Source of the DNA: CAYJRR01 sp964372275 [NCBI: uncultured bacterium]
GTDB taxonomy: Bacteria; CAYJRR01
Reading direction: 5' to 3'
Assembly (NCBI GenBank): GCA_964372275.1
Contig: CAYJRR010000001.1
Location: 10,260 to 74,259 of the forward strand
DNA: 64,000 bases
The position numbers were made by a program, and so were the translations under genes. A model generated the notes under the pieces. That model saw only the letters and a program-made list of their open reading frames with translations, was not told the origin of the DNA and did no database searches. Of this stretch, positions 1-8,611 are shown piece after piece. Numbering within the stretch: position 1 is the first letter of the stretch; each line of letters opens with the position of its first letter.

Positions 1-415
1 ACTCCGTCTCGCCGTTGACGGTGACCGTCGCGCCGGACGCCAGCAGCAGCCGGACCTGGTTGTAGCGGCCGGCCGACACCGTCTCGGACCCGAGAACGGC
101 GGTGGCGTCGGCGGCGATCTGCATCAGGTCGACGACCTGCGCGGTGCTGGTCAGCACCACCCATCCGGCGGTCCCCGGCTCGGCGGCGGTGTCGACGGTC
201 GCGCTTCCTCCGCTCCTGTGCGCGTCGACGCGGACGACGGTCACGACCGCCGAGGTGACGCCCGGCAAGAGGTTGTTGGGAGGGACGGCGCCGTTGGTAA
301 GGTGGGTCTCGATCGTCGGCGAACCGGCGCCCCCTCCGCTGCCGCACGCGGCGGCGGCGACGACGAGAACGGAGACGGCGAGAACGGCCAACCAGCACTG
401 TCGAGAGTTCGTCAT
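1..415 (-). CDS. DUF4382-like lipoprotein (3' end outside window)
   Basis: The gene runs off the left edge, so only the first 138 residues are visible. It begins with a lipoprotein signal peptide: hydrophobic stretch, then AAAC with the lipobox Cys at residue 24, followed by a Gly/Ser linker. The folded part reads like the DUF4382 family: VVRVDAHRSG, then WVVLTSTAQVVDLMQ, then AGRYNQVRLLL, matching the family's 'strand - W - VDL - GxYxQIRL' layout. It is probably an anchored beta-sandwich protein of unknown role. A -10-like TAGGAT (428-423, minus strand) ends 7 nt before the ATG and there is no Shine-Dalgarno, so the transcript is probably leaderless. It is transcribed away from the beta-helix lipoprotein gene. 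Confidence 0.75.
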   Translation of the reverse strand, partial: MTNSRQCWLAVLAVSVLVVAAAACGSGGGAGSPTIETHLTNGAVPPNNLLPGVTSAVVTVVRVDAHRSGGSATVDTAAEPGTAGWVVLTSTAQVVDLMQIAADATAVLGSETVSAGRYNQVRLLLASGATVTVNGETE

Positions 416-625
416 GGGACCGATCCTACGTCACGACCCCGTCGCTGCGAAGTCGCCTCAGTCACCGGCGACGCCGGGGCCGCGCGCCGCCCCGCGCGCA
501 GATGGGGGCACCTCCCGCACCCGTTGCGATGCGCCGGCCGCGGCGATCGACCTCCTAACTCCGCGCGCCGTCGGGCGGTTCGCCACCTCCGGGCGGGGCA
601 CGCGCCTTGCTCGCCGCTGCGGTCG

Positions 626-2152
626 ATGAAACGAGCCCACCGCTTCCGCCGGTCCGCCGTGCTCGCACTGACGCTCGTCGCCGCGCTCGCCGCCGGCTGC
701 GAACGCGCCGCGCGCTCCCCGTCCGGCGACGACGACGTCGTGGGCGACGACGACGACGACGGGGCGACCCCCACGCCGACGCCGTTCGGCGAACTCTGCA
801 ACGACGCGCTCCCCGAAGGGGCGGCGGTCTACCACGTCGCCCCCGACGGCGACGACGACTTCGGCGACGGCTCCGCGTCGGACCCGTGGGCGACGATCAC
901 CGTCGCGGTGGAATCGGTGCCCGACGGAAGCGTCGTCCTGGTCGAACCGGGAACCTACTACGGGCGGGCCGAACTGGACGGGGCGTTCGCGAGCGGAATC
1001 CTCGTGCGATCGCGCGTCCCCTACCAGGCGCGGCTGCGCCACGACCGCACCGTCGTCACCAGCCATTCGGGGGAGGGGATCACGCTCGAAGGGTTCGACA
1101 TCGCGCACACCGGCGACGCCACCGGCGACCTGGTGGTGCAGATCGCCGACCCCGGCGTCCGCCGGATCACGATCCGCAACAACGTCCTCCATGACAGCTA
1201 CTTGAACGACATCCTGAAGGTGAACAACGGCGCCGCGGACGTCCTCGTCGAAGGAAATATCTTCTACAACCAGGAGGGACACGACGAGCACATCGACGTC
1301 AACAGCGTGACCGGCGTGACGGTGCGCGGAAACGTCTTCTTCAACGACTTCGACGGAAGCGGCCGGACGAACGCCAACGACACCGGGAGCTTCGTGGTGG
1401 TGAAGGACTCGAACGACGACGTCGACGGCGTGCTCGGCGCGAGCGACATCTCGATCGAGCGGAACGTCTTCCTCAACTGGGAGGGGGGCGAGTCCTCGTT
1501 CTTCGTCCTGGTGGGGGAGGACGGAAAGGACTACCACGAGGCGTTCGACGTGACGGTCGAGAACAACCTCCTCGTCGGGAACGCGGCGAACCCGATTCAC
1601 GGCGCGTTCGGCGCGTTCGGCGCGCGCGACGTCGTCTTCCGCCACAACACCGTCGTCGGCGATCTCCCGGGACGCGCCTACGGGATCGTCCTCTACCAGA
1701 TCGGCGGGAATCCGCCGAACGACGGGATCGCACTCTACGGGAACGTCTTCGCCGATCCGACCGGCACGATGTTCGACTTCAGCGACACGCCCGCCTACGA
1801 GACCGAGGAGTTCGACCTGACCGGCAACCTCTATTGGAACGGCGGCGACGAGATGCCGTACGGGGCGGCGGACCTGCTCAATCCCGACGACGATCCCCAG
1901 GGTTTGGTTGCCGATCCGCGCCTGCCCGACCCTTCGCAGCCGCCGCTGCCGCGCTGGGACCCGGAGCGGGGGCGCTTCACCGACGGGTCGGCGACCACCT
2001 GCGAGGCGTTCGCCCGCCTGGTCGACCTCCACGCGAAGCCGTTGGCCGACAGTCCGGTCGTTGACGCCGGCGACAACGCGTTGGCGCCCGCGGTCGACAT
2101 CCTCGGGCGTTCACGCTCGGGGGCCCCCGATCGAGGGGCCTACGAACGGTAG
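626..2152 (+). CDS. Secreted lipoprotein with right-handed parallel beta-helix
   Basis: 508 residues. The start was placed at ATG 626 because it gives a lipoprotein signal peptide (LAAGC, Cys25); the reading frame is open further upstream without a better start. After the Cys come an Asp-rich linker (DDDVVGDDDDDG) and TPTPTP. The body has repeated short strands typical of parallel beta-helix/PbH1 proteins (ITIRNNVLHDS, VLVEGNIFYNQ, VTVRGNVFFND, ISIERNVFLNW, VTVENNLLVGN), after an N-terminal 'VAPDGDDDFGDGSASDPWATI' opening often seen in DUF1565-like pectate-lyase-fold proteins. It ends with a 'DILGRSRSGAPDRGAYE' tail, also usual in this class. Outer-membrane anchored and probably carbohydrate-binding or -cleaving. 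No catalytic residues could be assigned. Confidence 0.85.
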   Translation: MKRAHRFRRSAVLALTLVAALAAGCERAARSPSGDDDVVGDDDDDGATPTPTPFGELCNDALPEGAAVYHVAPDGDDDFGDGSASDPWATITVAVESVPDGSVVLVEPGTYYGRAELDGAFASGILVRSRVPYQARLRHDRTVVTSHSGEGITLEGFDIAHTGDATGDLVVQIADPGVRRITIRNNVLHDSYLNDILKVNNGAADVLVEGNIFYNQEGHDEHIDVNSVTGVTVRGNVFFNDFDGSGRTNANDTGSFVVVKDSNDDVDGVLGASDISIERNVFLNWEGGESSFFVLVGEDGKDYHEAFDVTVENNLLVGNAANPIHGAFGAFGARDVVFRHNTVVGDLPGRAYGIVLYQIGGNPPNDGIALYGNVFADPTGTMFDFSDTPAYETEEFDLTGNLYWNGGDEMPYGAADLLNPDDDPQGLVADPRLPDPSQPPLPRWDPERGRFTDGSATTCEAFARLVDLHAKPLADSPVVDAGDNALAPAVDILGRSRSGAPDRGAYER

Positions 2153-2319
2153 CGACCCCCGCGATCCGATTGGAGGTTCGGCACTCCCGTCGAGGGGGGG
2201 ATCCTCCCCCAGCCACCGACGGCGATCCGATTGCCGGGAGAATTTCTCAACGAATTCGGGAGCGGCCGGTTGGCTCGATGGCTGCTTTCCAACTCGGTGG
2301 GGTTTTTCAGGGGGTCGCC

Positions 2320-3240
2320 ATGGAACGTTCCGTGCTGCTCGTCGCGTCGTTGCTCCTCGTGGCCGCCTGCAACGATCCGACGATGGTCGGCGGCCCCTGC
2401 GTCGCGGACGGGACGGCGCCGATGACCGCTTCCGACGCCCCGCGTCGGTCGACCGCGAACGCCTACACGCCACGGGCGTCCGGCGCGATCGGCAGCGCGG
2501 CGTCGAATCCGTCGGACCTTCTCTCGGCGATGAACGTCGAACTGTCGGCCGTCACCTCCGCGTCGCTCTCGGGGCACTTCACGCAATCGGCCATCTTCCC
2601 CGGACTCGGTTCGGTCTCCCCGAGCCGCGGCAGCACCTTCGCGTGGCTCTCGACCGGCGTCGCCGGGGCGGGCACGCCGCAGACGCTCGACACCGCGGCG
2701 GCCGGCACGCAAGAGGGATCGAACCTTTCGGGGCCGGGTTGCGGCGCCGGGCTCTCCTTCGACTGCGTGCAGCTGGCGTTCGCGTTCATCGTCCCCAACA
2801 ACCTGCATTCGGTGAAGTTCGACTTCCGGTTCCTCTCGGCGGAGTACCCGGAATACGTCCTCTCCGGCTACAACGACGCCTTCCGCGTCAGCCTCCGGTC
2901 GCCGTCGCACAACTTCGCCAACGTCGTCTTCGACCATCAGGGGAACCCGATCAACATCGACTCCGCCTTCTTCGGCGAATCGTGCGCCGACCTTGCGGGG
3001 ACGGGATTCGACCTCGGCACCGAAGAGTATTGCGACGCCGGCGCGACCGGCCTGCTCTCGACCCAGGCGCCGGTCGAACCGGGGGAGGAGGTCGAGGTGA
3101 CATTCACCCTCTACGACTGGGGAGACGCGATCTACGACACGGCGGTGATGATCGACAACTTCGAGCTGTCGCCCGACGAGGTCGACGGGCCCAACACCGA
3201 TCCCACCGACGAGCCCGAACCCGACGGCGATTGCGGTTAG
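2320..3240 (+). CDS. Lipoprotein with choice-of-anchor-L-like domain
   Basis: 306 residues. Start ATG 2320 follows an AGGGGG Shine-Dalgarno and gives a short lipoprotein signal (LLLVAAC, Cys17). The central block (roughly residues 165-275) resembles the choice-of-anchor L family: a hydrophobic strand, then FDFRFLSAEYPEYV, then GYNDAFRVSL, and a closing DTAVMIDNFEL. Four Cys occur in and around this domain. The C-terminus is Asp/Glu/Pro-rich. No enzyme motif was seen; it is probably a surface-exposed structural or adhesive protein. It interlocks by 4 bp (TTAG) with the convergent gene on the other strand. The function is unknown. Confidence 0.75.
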   Translation: MERSVLLVASLLLVAACNDPTMVGGPCVADGTAPMTASDAPRRSTANAYTPRASGAIGSAASNPSDLLSAMNVELSAVTSASLSGHFTQSAIFPGLGSVSPSRGSTFAWLSTGVAGAGTPQTLDTAAAGTQEGSNLSGPGCGAGLSFDCVQLAFAFIVPNNLHSVKFDFRFLSAEYPEYVLSGYNDAFRVSLRSPSHNFANVVFDHQGNPINIDSAFFGESCADLAGTGFDLGTEEYCDAGATGLLSTQAPVEPGEEVEVTFTLYDWGDAIYDTAVMIDNFELSPDEVDGPNTDPTDEPEPDGDCG

Positions 3241-3707
3241 TGCTGCCAGGGGCGCGGGCGCGGCGGCGGCATCCGATCGCGCAGCGCATCGCGGGTCTTG
3301 AGCCGTGCCACCCGGCCGAACACCAGCCGGTCGAGCGCCTCGTCCTCTTCGTCGATGCGGGCATCACGCGATTCGAGCCGGATCAGCCGCGCCTCGATCC
3401 GGTCGAGCGACGCCTGCGCAATCTCGTCGGCGTCGCGCGATTCGTGGCTCCCGCGGTGCACCAGCGTCGCGGTGAGGACGACGAACGCCAGCAGCTGGAG
3501 GAACTCCGACTGCCAGTTCTCGAACGTCGACTCGCCCCACGTCCAGATGTAGCCACCGGGCCCCCACACGCGAGCCATGCCGCCATGAGCGCCCTGTTCG
3601 TCGGCGAAGGCGTGCCAGCCCATCCAGGTCTGGAGCGTCCAGCTCACCAGCAGCAGGGCGAGCAGCGTCAGGCTCAGGCTGTAGTTCGTCCAGAGGCGGC
3701 GAATCAT
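3237..3707 (-). CDS. DUF6766-like small membrane protein
   Basis: 156 residues counted from ATG 3707, which is preceded by a GGAG Shine-Dalgarno; the frame stays open upstream but without a membrane context. There are two transmembrane segments: one near the N-terminus (LTLLALLLVSWTLQTW) and one near residues 67-82 (LQLLAFVVLTATLV), with W/G-rich sequence between them. The rest is a charged helix (ESRDADEIAQASLDRIEARL) that looks coiled. This matches the DUF6766 layout known from soil bacteria, whose function is not established. Its stop codon interlocks with that of the convergent lipoprotein gene. Confidence 0.7.
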   Translation of the reverse strand: MIRRLWTNYSLSLTLLALLLVSWTLQTWMGWHAFADEQGAHGGMARVWGPGGYIWTWGESTFENWQSEFLQLLAFVVLTATLVHRGSHESRDADEIAQASLDRIEARLIRLESRDARIDEEDEALDRLVFGRVARLKTRDALRDRMPPPRPRPWQH

Positions 3708-3805
3708 GGAGCCTTCTCCCCGTTCTGGTGGCCGGGGGCCCGGACGCAAGCGCACGCGGGAGGACCGGGTGGTCTGGCGGCCGCCGAGCCGCTACGCTCT
3801 CCCCC

Positions 3806-4390
3806 GTGATCCTCCGCGCCCGCCGGGCCGGCCTCGTGTCCGCGATCTCCGCCGCGACGGGTGCCTTCCTCTTCGCCGCGACCGCCGGCTGCGTACGGGC
3901 CGGCGGACCGGGGACGGCGGCGCCGAAACACGGCACGATGGAGAACGACTGGTGCGGCGAGCACGGAGTGCCGGAATCGCAGTGCCGGATCTGCAATCCG
4001 GAGATCGCCCTCCCCGCTGCGCAGGCGTCGGCCGACGTGAAGACGATCGCCCACGCCGGCGAGGACGTCCCGGCCCTGGAGGCGCACCTGGTTCCGGGAA
4101 AGGTGACGGTCTTCGACTTCTACGCCGACTGGTGCGGCCCCTGCCGCCAGATCGACGCCCACATGCTCGCCGTCGCCAACGGCCTCCCGCACGTCGCGTA
4201 TCGCAAGCTCAACGTCCTGGCCTGGGACTCGGCGCTGGCCAAGCGGTACCTGGGGCGCGTGGCGGGGCTGCCGTACGTCGTCGTCTACGGACGCGACGGA
4301 TCGCGGGTCCGCGAGATCGTGGGATTGAACCTGCTCGCGCTCGACGCAGCGATCCAGGAAGGGGCGAACGTGAAGGGGGGAGGCCGATGA
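3806..4390 (+). CDS. Thioredoxin-like lipoprotein with extra Cys/His motif
   Basis: 194 residues from GTG 3806, chosen because a -10-like TACGCT (3793-3798) ends 7 nt upstream and the product then starts with a signal peptide ending TAGC (lipobox Cys29). Two redox or metal motifs follow. Residues 49-65 read WCGEHGVPESQCRICNP (C50, H53, C60, C63), a motif resembling the N-terminus of some heavy-metal efflux adaptor proteins. A thioredoxin fold has the classical active site WCGPC at 109-113 and a cis-Pro region GLPYVVVYG. The stop overlaps the ATG of the UxxU selenoprotein gene (ATGA), so the two are co-translated. It is probably a periplasmic disulfide/diselenide partner of that protein; this is inferred from context. 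Confidence 0.85.
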   Translation: MILRARRAGLVSAISAATGAFLFAATAGCVRAGGPGTAAPKHGTMENDWCGEHGVPESQCRICNPEIALPAAQASADVKTIAHAGEDVPALEAHLVPGKVTVFDFYADWCGPCRQIDAHMLAVANGLPHVAYRKLNVLAWDSALAKRYLGRVAGLPYVVVYGRDGSRVREIVGLNLLALDAAIQEGANVKGGGR

Positions 4391-5391
4391 GGCGGAGCGG
4401 GCGGATCGCGGCGGCGGTCCTGTTCGTCGCGAGCATCGCGCTCCCGGTGCGCGGCTTCGCCTGAGCGGGGTGAAGCAATCCCAATCTCCCGGTCGGGGGA
4501 TCCGAGGGCGGAACGGCGGTCGAGGGGGGCTGGATCGTCGGCGCGTCGGCGACCGGCTCGACCGCCCGGGTGCGCCACGATGCGCCGGAGGACGATCCGC
4601 CGACCGAGCACGACCAGCGCTTCTGGCTCGGGGAGCTGACGTTGAGCGCGATCGTCGGGCTGTCCGACCGGTTGGCCATCCACGCGCAGGCCCCGTTCCG
4701 GTGGACGCGCAGCGCGGTCGACTTCCGGCGGCTGGACGGCGAGCCCCTCGATCCGGAGTACGAGAGCGTTCACCACCGCGACGAGACGCTGCGCGGTCCG
4801 GGAGATCCGCGCGTCGGCGGTCGGCGCCGATTCGTCGCAGGGGGGATCGCCGGCACCGTCGAGCTGGGACTGACCGTCCCCCTCGGGCGCACCGAGCCGA
4901 ACCCATTCGCGCTCGGCGCCGCCGGGAAGCGGCACCAGCACCTGCAGTTCGGCACCGGCACCTTCGATCCGTTCGTGGAGATCGACCTCTCGCGCCGGGA
5001 CGGGACGGTGGCGGTCGGCGCGCGGGCGGAGGCACGTCTGCCGTGGACCGAGAACGAGCACGGGTATCGCGCCGGTCGGCGCTGGAGCGGCGGGCTGCGG
5101 ACCGTCTTCCCGCCGCGGCGGGGGATCGAGGCGACGGCGCGCCTCGACCTCCACCGCGAAGAGCCGGAGCGCTGGGGCGGCCGCGTGCCCGGCGAAGGGA
5201 ACCTCGGTCGAACCGACCTGCTCCTCGGGGGATCGGTCTCGATCCCGCGGGGACCGTACCGCGCGTCGATCGGACTGGCGGTCCCGCTCTGGCGGCGCGT
5301 GGCCGGCGCGCAGGTCGAGTGGCCGGCGATCGTCACCGTCGGCGTGACGCGCGCGATCGGTCCCGGCGGTATCCTGCGCGCGGAGGAGTGA
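4387..5391 (+). CDS. Putative UxxU selenoprotein, exported barrel-like protein
   Basis: 334 residues if TGA 4462-4464 and TGA 4471-4473 are read as selenocysteine. ATG 4387 follows a strong GGAGG. Residues 1-25 are a clean signal peptide ending RGFA; the next residues are U26-A-G-U29, then SNPNLPVGGSEGG. The frame then runs open to a normal TGA at 5389. The mature part has alternating strands of an outer-membrane barrel type (HDQRFWLGELTL, YRASIGLAVPLW) and ends in a strand. I recall relatives with CxxC before NPNLP, which would make U26 and U29 the Cys positions; this is unverified. A SECIS-like hairpin follows. Conventional gene calling would split this into a 25-residue ORF and an N-truncated gene beginning at GTG 4570. 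The alternative is a pseudogene with two stops, which is unlikely given the exact CxxC spacing. Confidence 0.75.
4484..4501 (+). promoter_or_regulatory. Candidate bacterial SECIS hairpin
   Basis: ATCTCCC pairs with GGGGGAT (7 bp, one U-G pair) around a GGTC tetraloop at 4491-4494. The loop begins 17 nt after the second TGA and 26 nt after the first. Established knowledge: the E. coli fdhF SECIS has an apical GGUCU loop about 18 nt after the UGA, bound by SelB. One hairpin could serve both TGAs. The caveat is that short GC stems are common in this genome. Confidence 0.6.
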
Positions 5392-5392
5392 C

Positions 5393-6649
5393 ATGGATCG
5401 ACGGGAGTTCGTTTCGAACGCGGCGGCGGCGGCCGCCGCGGTGGCGGCGTGGCCGGGCGACGCGGCGGCGGCGGCGACGGAGGAGCGTCTGTGGGAGAAG
5501 CTCCGAAAGAGCTGGCTGATCCCCGACGACGTCCTCTACCTGAACAACGGCAGCGTCGGCGCCACTCCCAAGCCCGTCCTCGACGCCGTGGAGCGCTACC
5601 AGCTCGAGGTGGAGCGGTTCGCGGGGCGCCGTTACGGCGAATACCCGTGGTGGGGGTATCCCGACACCACGCTGGAATGGCGCGCCAGGGTCGGCGCGTT
5701 CGTCGGAGCGGAGGCCGACGAGATCGCGCTGACCCGCAACGCCACCGAAGCGATGTGCACGGTGGCCAGCGGGCTCGACCTGAACGCCGGCGACGAGGTG
5801 CTGATCAGCGATCAGGAGCACCCCGGAGGGAAGTCTGCGTGGCTGCAGCGCGCGAAACGCTACGGCATCGTCGTCCGCGAGTTCACGATCGGGATGCCGC
5901 CCGAAAGCCCGGCCGCCATCGTGCAGCGCGTGGCCGACGCCCTCACGCCGCGCACGCGCGTGATCAGCGTCAGCCACATCACCACCATCACCGGCGGAAT
6001 GCTGCCGGTGAAGGAGATCTGCGCGCTCGCGCGGGCAAAGGGGATCGTGAGCCTGGTCGACGGTGCGCACACGCTGGGGCAGCTGCCGGTCGACGTGAAG
6101 GAGATCGGCTGCGACTACTACGCGGTGAGCCAACACAAGTGGCTGTTCGCGCCGAAGGGAACGGGGGCCCTCTATTGCCGCAAGGGAATGGCGGAGCGCC
6201 TGTGGTGCCACACCCCCTCGGTGAACTGGGACAAGCCGGAGCTGGGGGTCGAGCGCCTCTCCAACATCGGCACCACGCCGCGGTCGACGCTGATCGGGCT
6301 CGGCGCGGCGATCGACCTCTACGAGAAGGTCGGCGGCGAACGGATCGTCGCCCGACACCGCTTCCTCACCCACCTGGCGCGCGAGCGGCTGTCGGCGATC
6401 CCGGGCCTGCGCTTCATCACCGGCAGCCCCCCGGAGCTGGCGGTGGCGATGGTGCGGTTCACCCTCCCCTTCGAGAAGTTCTCGCCGATCGCGATGCGGC
6501 TGTGGGACCGGCACAAGATCTGGGTCGCTCCCGGAGACGCCGACCCGGTGATCCCCCTCGCCTCGGCCCGCCTGTCGTTCCCCTACTACATCCTCCCGCG
6601 CCACATCGAACGCGCGGTCGAGGTCCTGCGCAAGGAGATCGCCGCCTAG
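5393..6649 (+). CDS. Class V aminotransferase-fold PLP enzyme (isopenicillin-N-epimerase-like), exported
   Basis: 418 residues with a GGAGGAG Shine-Dalgarno. The N-terminus DRREFVSNAAAAAAAVAAW is a Tat-type signal. The body is a fold-type I PLP enzyme of the class V / CsdB family: LNNGSVGATP near the start, TRNATEAM for phosphate binding, LVDGAHTLGQLP with the PLP-contacting Asp, and SQHKWLFAPKGTG with the Schiff-base Lys. Homologues include isopenicillin-N epimerases and cysteine desulfurase-like proteins. An exported PLP enzyme is unusual, and the substrate cannot be told from sequence. It follows the UxxU gene by one base, so it may be in the same operon; a selenocysteine lyase or desulfurase role is conceivable but not shown. 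Confidence 0.85.
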   Translation: MDRREFVSNAAAAAAAVAAWPGDAAAAATEERLWEKLRKSWLIPDDVLYLNNGSVGATPKPVLDAVERYQLEVERFAGRRYGEYPWWGYPDTTLEWRARVGAFVGAEADEIALTRNATEAMCTVASGLDLNAGDEVLISDQEHPGGKSAWLQRAKRYGIVVREFTIGMPPESPAAIVQRVADALTPRTRVISVSHITTITGGMLPVKEICALARAKGIVSLVDGAHTLGQLPVDVKEIGCDYYAVSQHKWLFAPKGTGALYCRKGMAERLWCHTPSVNWDKPELGVERLSNIGTTPRSTLIGLGAAIDLYEKVGGERIVARHRFLTHLARERLSAIPGLRFITGSPPELAVAMVRFTLPFEKFSPIAMRLWDRHKIWVAPGDADPVIPLASARLSFPYYILPRHIERAVEVLRKEIAA

Positions 6650-7218
6650 GAACGGGGGGAGAGCAGGCGCGCGTCGATCCGCGGTCCGGTGGCGAAGAAG
6701 GTCCCCTTCGAGAGGTGATGGATCGTCGCACGGTCGGGCGACGGGAAGCGCCACTCGTTGCCGACGAAGAGCGCGTCGTCGGCCCAGGCGGCGACCACCT
6801 CGGCGAGGAACAGGTCGTGGTCGTGGGCGAGTGCCGCGTCCGGGAGCACGCGGCACTCGAGCCACCCGGCGCAGCCGGCGATGAGTGGGGCGGCGATCGT
6901 CGAGGCGGGCTCGGTCGCAATCCCGAAGGCGGCGAACTTGTCGAGGTCGCGCCCGCTCGTCTTCCCCACCGTCCAGGTCAGGTCGGCCTGCGCGCCCACG
7001 GGGAGCGAGAGCCCGAACTCCCCCGACGCGTCGATCAGCGTGCGGGTGAAGGTGCCCCCGTCGATCACCGCCGCCACCGTGGGAGGATCGAAGTCGATCG
7101 CCATCACCCACGCCGCGGCCATCACGTTGGCGCGGCCGCCCGCGGACGAGGTGACGAGGGTCGTCGGCCCGTGGTTGACGAGCTTGTAGGCCTTGGGAAG
7201 TTCGACCGGGACGCGCAT
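6646..7218 (-). CDS. Flavin reductase-like FMN-binding split-barrel protein
   Basis: 190 residues; start ATG 7218 is preceded by a GAGGTG Shine-Dalgarno. The opening VELPKAYKLVNHGPTTLVTSS and GRANVMAAAWVMAIDFDPPTVAAVI are typical of the flavin reductase-like / FlaRed family, which binds FMN in a split barrel. GECRV-type strands (GWLECRVLPDA) follow near residues 118-128. Such proteins act as NAD(P)H:flavin oxidoreductases or as FMN-binding oxidoreductases with unassigned substrates. The gene interlocks by 4 bp (CTAG) with the aminotransferase gene. Confidence 0.85.
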   Translation of the reverse strand: MRVPVELPKAYKLVNHGPTTLVTSSAGGRANVMAAAWVMAIDFDPPTVAAVIDGGTFTRTLIDASGEFGLSLPVGAQADLTWTVGKTSGRDLDKFAAFGIATEPASTIAAPLIAGCAGWLECRVLPDAALAHDHDLFLAEVVAAWADDALFVGNEWRFPSPDRATIHHLSKGTFFATGPRIDARLLSPRS

Positions 7219-7270
7219 CGTTCACCTCACCCGCCGGAGATCGGGTGGCGCAGCATACACCGCGACGCGC

Positions 7271-7300
7271 TTGACGATCGCGACGACGTGCGCCTATTGG
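7271..7300 (+). promoter_or_regulatory. Possible promoter for arsC-like gene
   Basis: TTGACG (7271-7276), an 18-bp spacer and TATTGG (7295-7300), 9 nt before the ATG. The -35 is good and the -10 is weak; leaderless transcription would be implied. Confidence 0.35.
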
Positions 7301-7309
7301 GATCCTGGA

Positions 7310-7723
7310 ATGACGACGGTCCTGTTCGCCTGCGTCCACAACGCCGGCCGGTCGCAGATGGCGGCGGCGCTCTTCAACCGGTTGGCCGATCCGGCCACGG
7401 CGCGCGCGATCTCGGCGGGGACGCGGCCCGCGGACCGGGTCCATCCCGCGGTGGTGGCGGCGATGAACGAGGAGGGGATCGACCTGTCGTCGGAGCGCCC
7501 GCAGCGACTCACCGAGAGCCTCGCGCGCGGCGCCTCGCTCCTGGTGACGATGGGGTGCGGCGACGCCTGCCCGTACGTCCCCGGCCTCGAGGTGATCGAC
7601 TGGCCCCTCGAGGACCCGAACGGGAAGCCGCCGGAGGTCGTCCGGCGGATTCGCGACGACGTCCGCACGCGCGTCCGGGGGCTGCTCGCCGAGCGCGGCT
7701 GGTCGGCCCTCGAGGCACGCTGA
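7310..7723 (+). CDS. arsC: Arsenate reductase, low-molecular-weight phosphatase type
   Basis: 137 residues. The start of the fold is complete: TTVLFACVHNAGRSQMAAALFN carries the P-loop C-x5-R-S (CVHNAGRS) of the LMW-PTP / thioredoxin-coupled ArsC family. GCGDACPYVPG contains the two further Cys used as the redox relay in this ArsC class, and DWPLEDPNGKP holds the general-acid Asp region. It reduces arsenate to arsenite in the cytoplasm, re-reduced by thioredoxin. No arsenite pump is adjacent, although an ArsB/NhaD-superfamily permease lies 13 kb away. The last base of its stop is the first base of the next start (TGATG). Confidence 0.9.
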   Translation: MTTVLFACVHNAGRSQMAAALFNRLADPATARAISAGTRPADRVHPAVVAAMNEEGIDLSSERPQRLTESLARGASLLVTMGCGDACPYVPGLEVIDWPLEDPNGKPPEVVRRIRDDVRTRVRGLLAERGWSALEAR

Positions 7724-8571
7724 TGGACGACGTTGCCGTACGCACGACGCCCGAGCGGCGGCTGGCGGATCTCTGGGCTCGGGCGCTCGCGCTCGAGGGG
7801 ATCGCCGCGCGAGTCGATCCGACGGAGAACGGGTGGGCCGTCGTCGTGCCGGCGGACGAGGCGGAGTTGGCGGGGGGAAGCCTCGACGACCTCGACGAGG
7901 AGCCCGCGGACGAGGCGGTGCCGCAGCCGCCCCGCCGGTGGGGTCGCAGCGGGGTCGGGGTGGTCGCGGCCTGGGCGCTCCTCGCGGCTCACGCCTTCAC
8001 CGGACCGTCCGGCGCGACCCCCGCCTACGAGCGCGGCGCCGCGGACGCCGGGCGCATCCTCGACGGCGAGGTCTGGCGCTCGGTGACGGCGCTCGCGCTC
8101 CACGCCGACCTGGCGCACGCGATCGCGAACGCGGCGGCGCTGCTCGCCTTCCTGACCGCGTTGGCCTGGAGGCTCGGTCCGGGTCTCTCGCTGGCGCTTG
8201 CGACCGGCGGCGGCGCCGCCGGCAACCTCCTCACCGCGCTCGCGATGCGCGACGCCCATCGTTCGATCGGCGCCTCGACCGCCGTCTTCGCAGTCCTGGG
8301 GACGCTGGCGGCGCTCGGAAGCCTCGAGCCCGGCCGCCGCCGGCGCGTGTGGGTGATCGTCGCGGCGAGCGTGGCGCTGCTGGGACTGCTCGGAACGTCC
8401 GAGGGCTCGGACCTTCCGGCCCACCTGTTCGGCGGGCTCGCCGGCGGACTCCTCGGCGTCGGCGCGGCGCGGATCTGGCCGGAACCGCCAAGCGGCACGA
8501 TCCAGGCGGGCTGGGCGCTCGCCACCGTCGCCGCCATCGCGCTGGCCTGGACGGCGGCCCTCGCGGCGTGA
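7723..8571 (+). CDS. Rhomboid-family membrane protein
   Basis: 282 residues. A cytoplasmic N-terminal segment of about 75 residues, ending in an acidic stretch, precedes six to seven membrane helices. Rhomboid marks are HADLAHAIANAAALLA (loop His and Asn positions), GASTAVFAVLG (the G-x-S motif with the catalytic Ser) and LPAHLFGGLAGGLLG with the catalytic His. All residues needed for an intramembrane serine protease therefore appear present. It overlaps arsC by one base and is probably co-transcribed with it, though a functional link is not obvious. The substrate is unknown. Confidence 0.85.
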   Translation: MDDVAVRTTPERRLADLWARALALEGIAARVDPTENGWAVVVPADEAELAGGSLDDLDEEPADEAVPQPPRRWGRSGVGVVAAWALLAAHAFTGPSGATPAYERGAADAGRILDGEVWRSVTALALHADLAHAIANAAALLAFLTALAWRLGPGLSLALATGGGAAGNLLTALAMRDAHRSIGASTAVFAVLGTLAALGSLEPGRRRRVWVIVAASVALLGLLGTSEGSDLPAHLFGGLAGGLLGVGAARIWPEPPSGTIQAGWALATVAAIALAWTAALAA

Positions 8572-8611
8572 GCGCCGGGCGCCGCGCCGTCGTCACGGCG
8601 CGTCCGCGGCG

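Noticed and set aside
4570-5391. Barrel gene starting at GTG 4570
   Set aside because: This start would leave it without a signal peptide, while the same frame upstream supplies one if two TGAs are read through.
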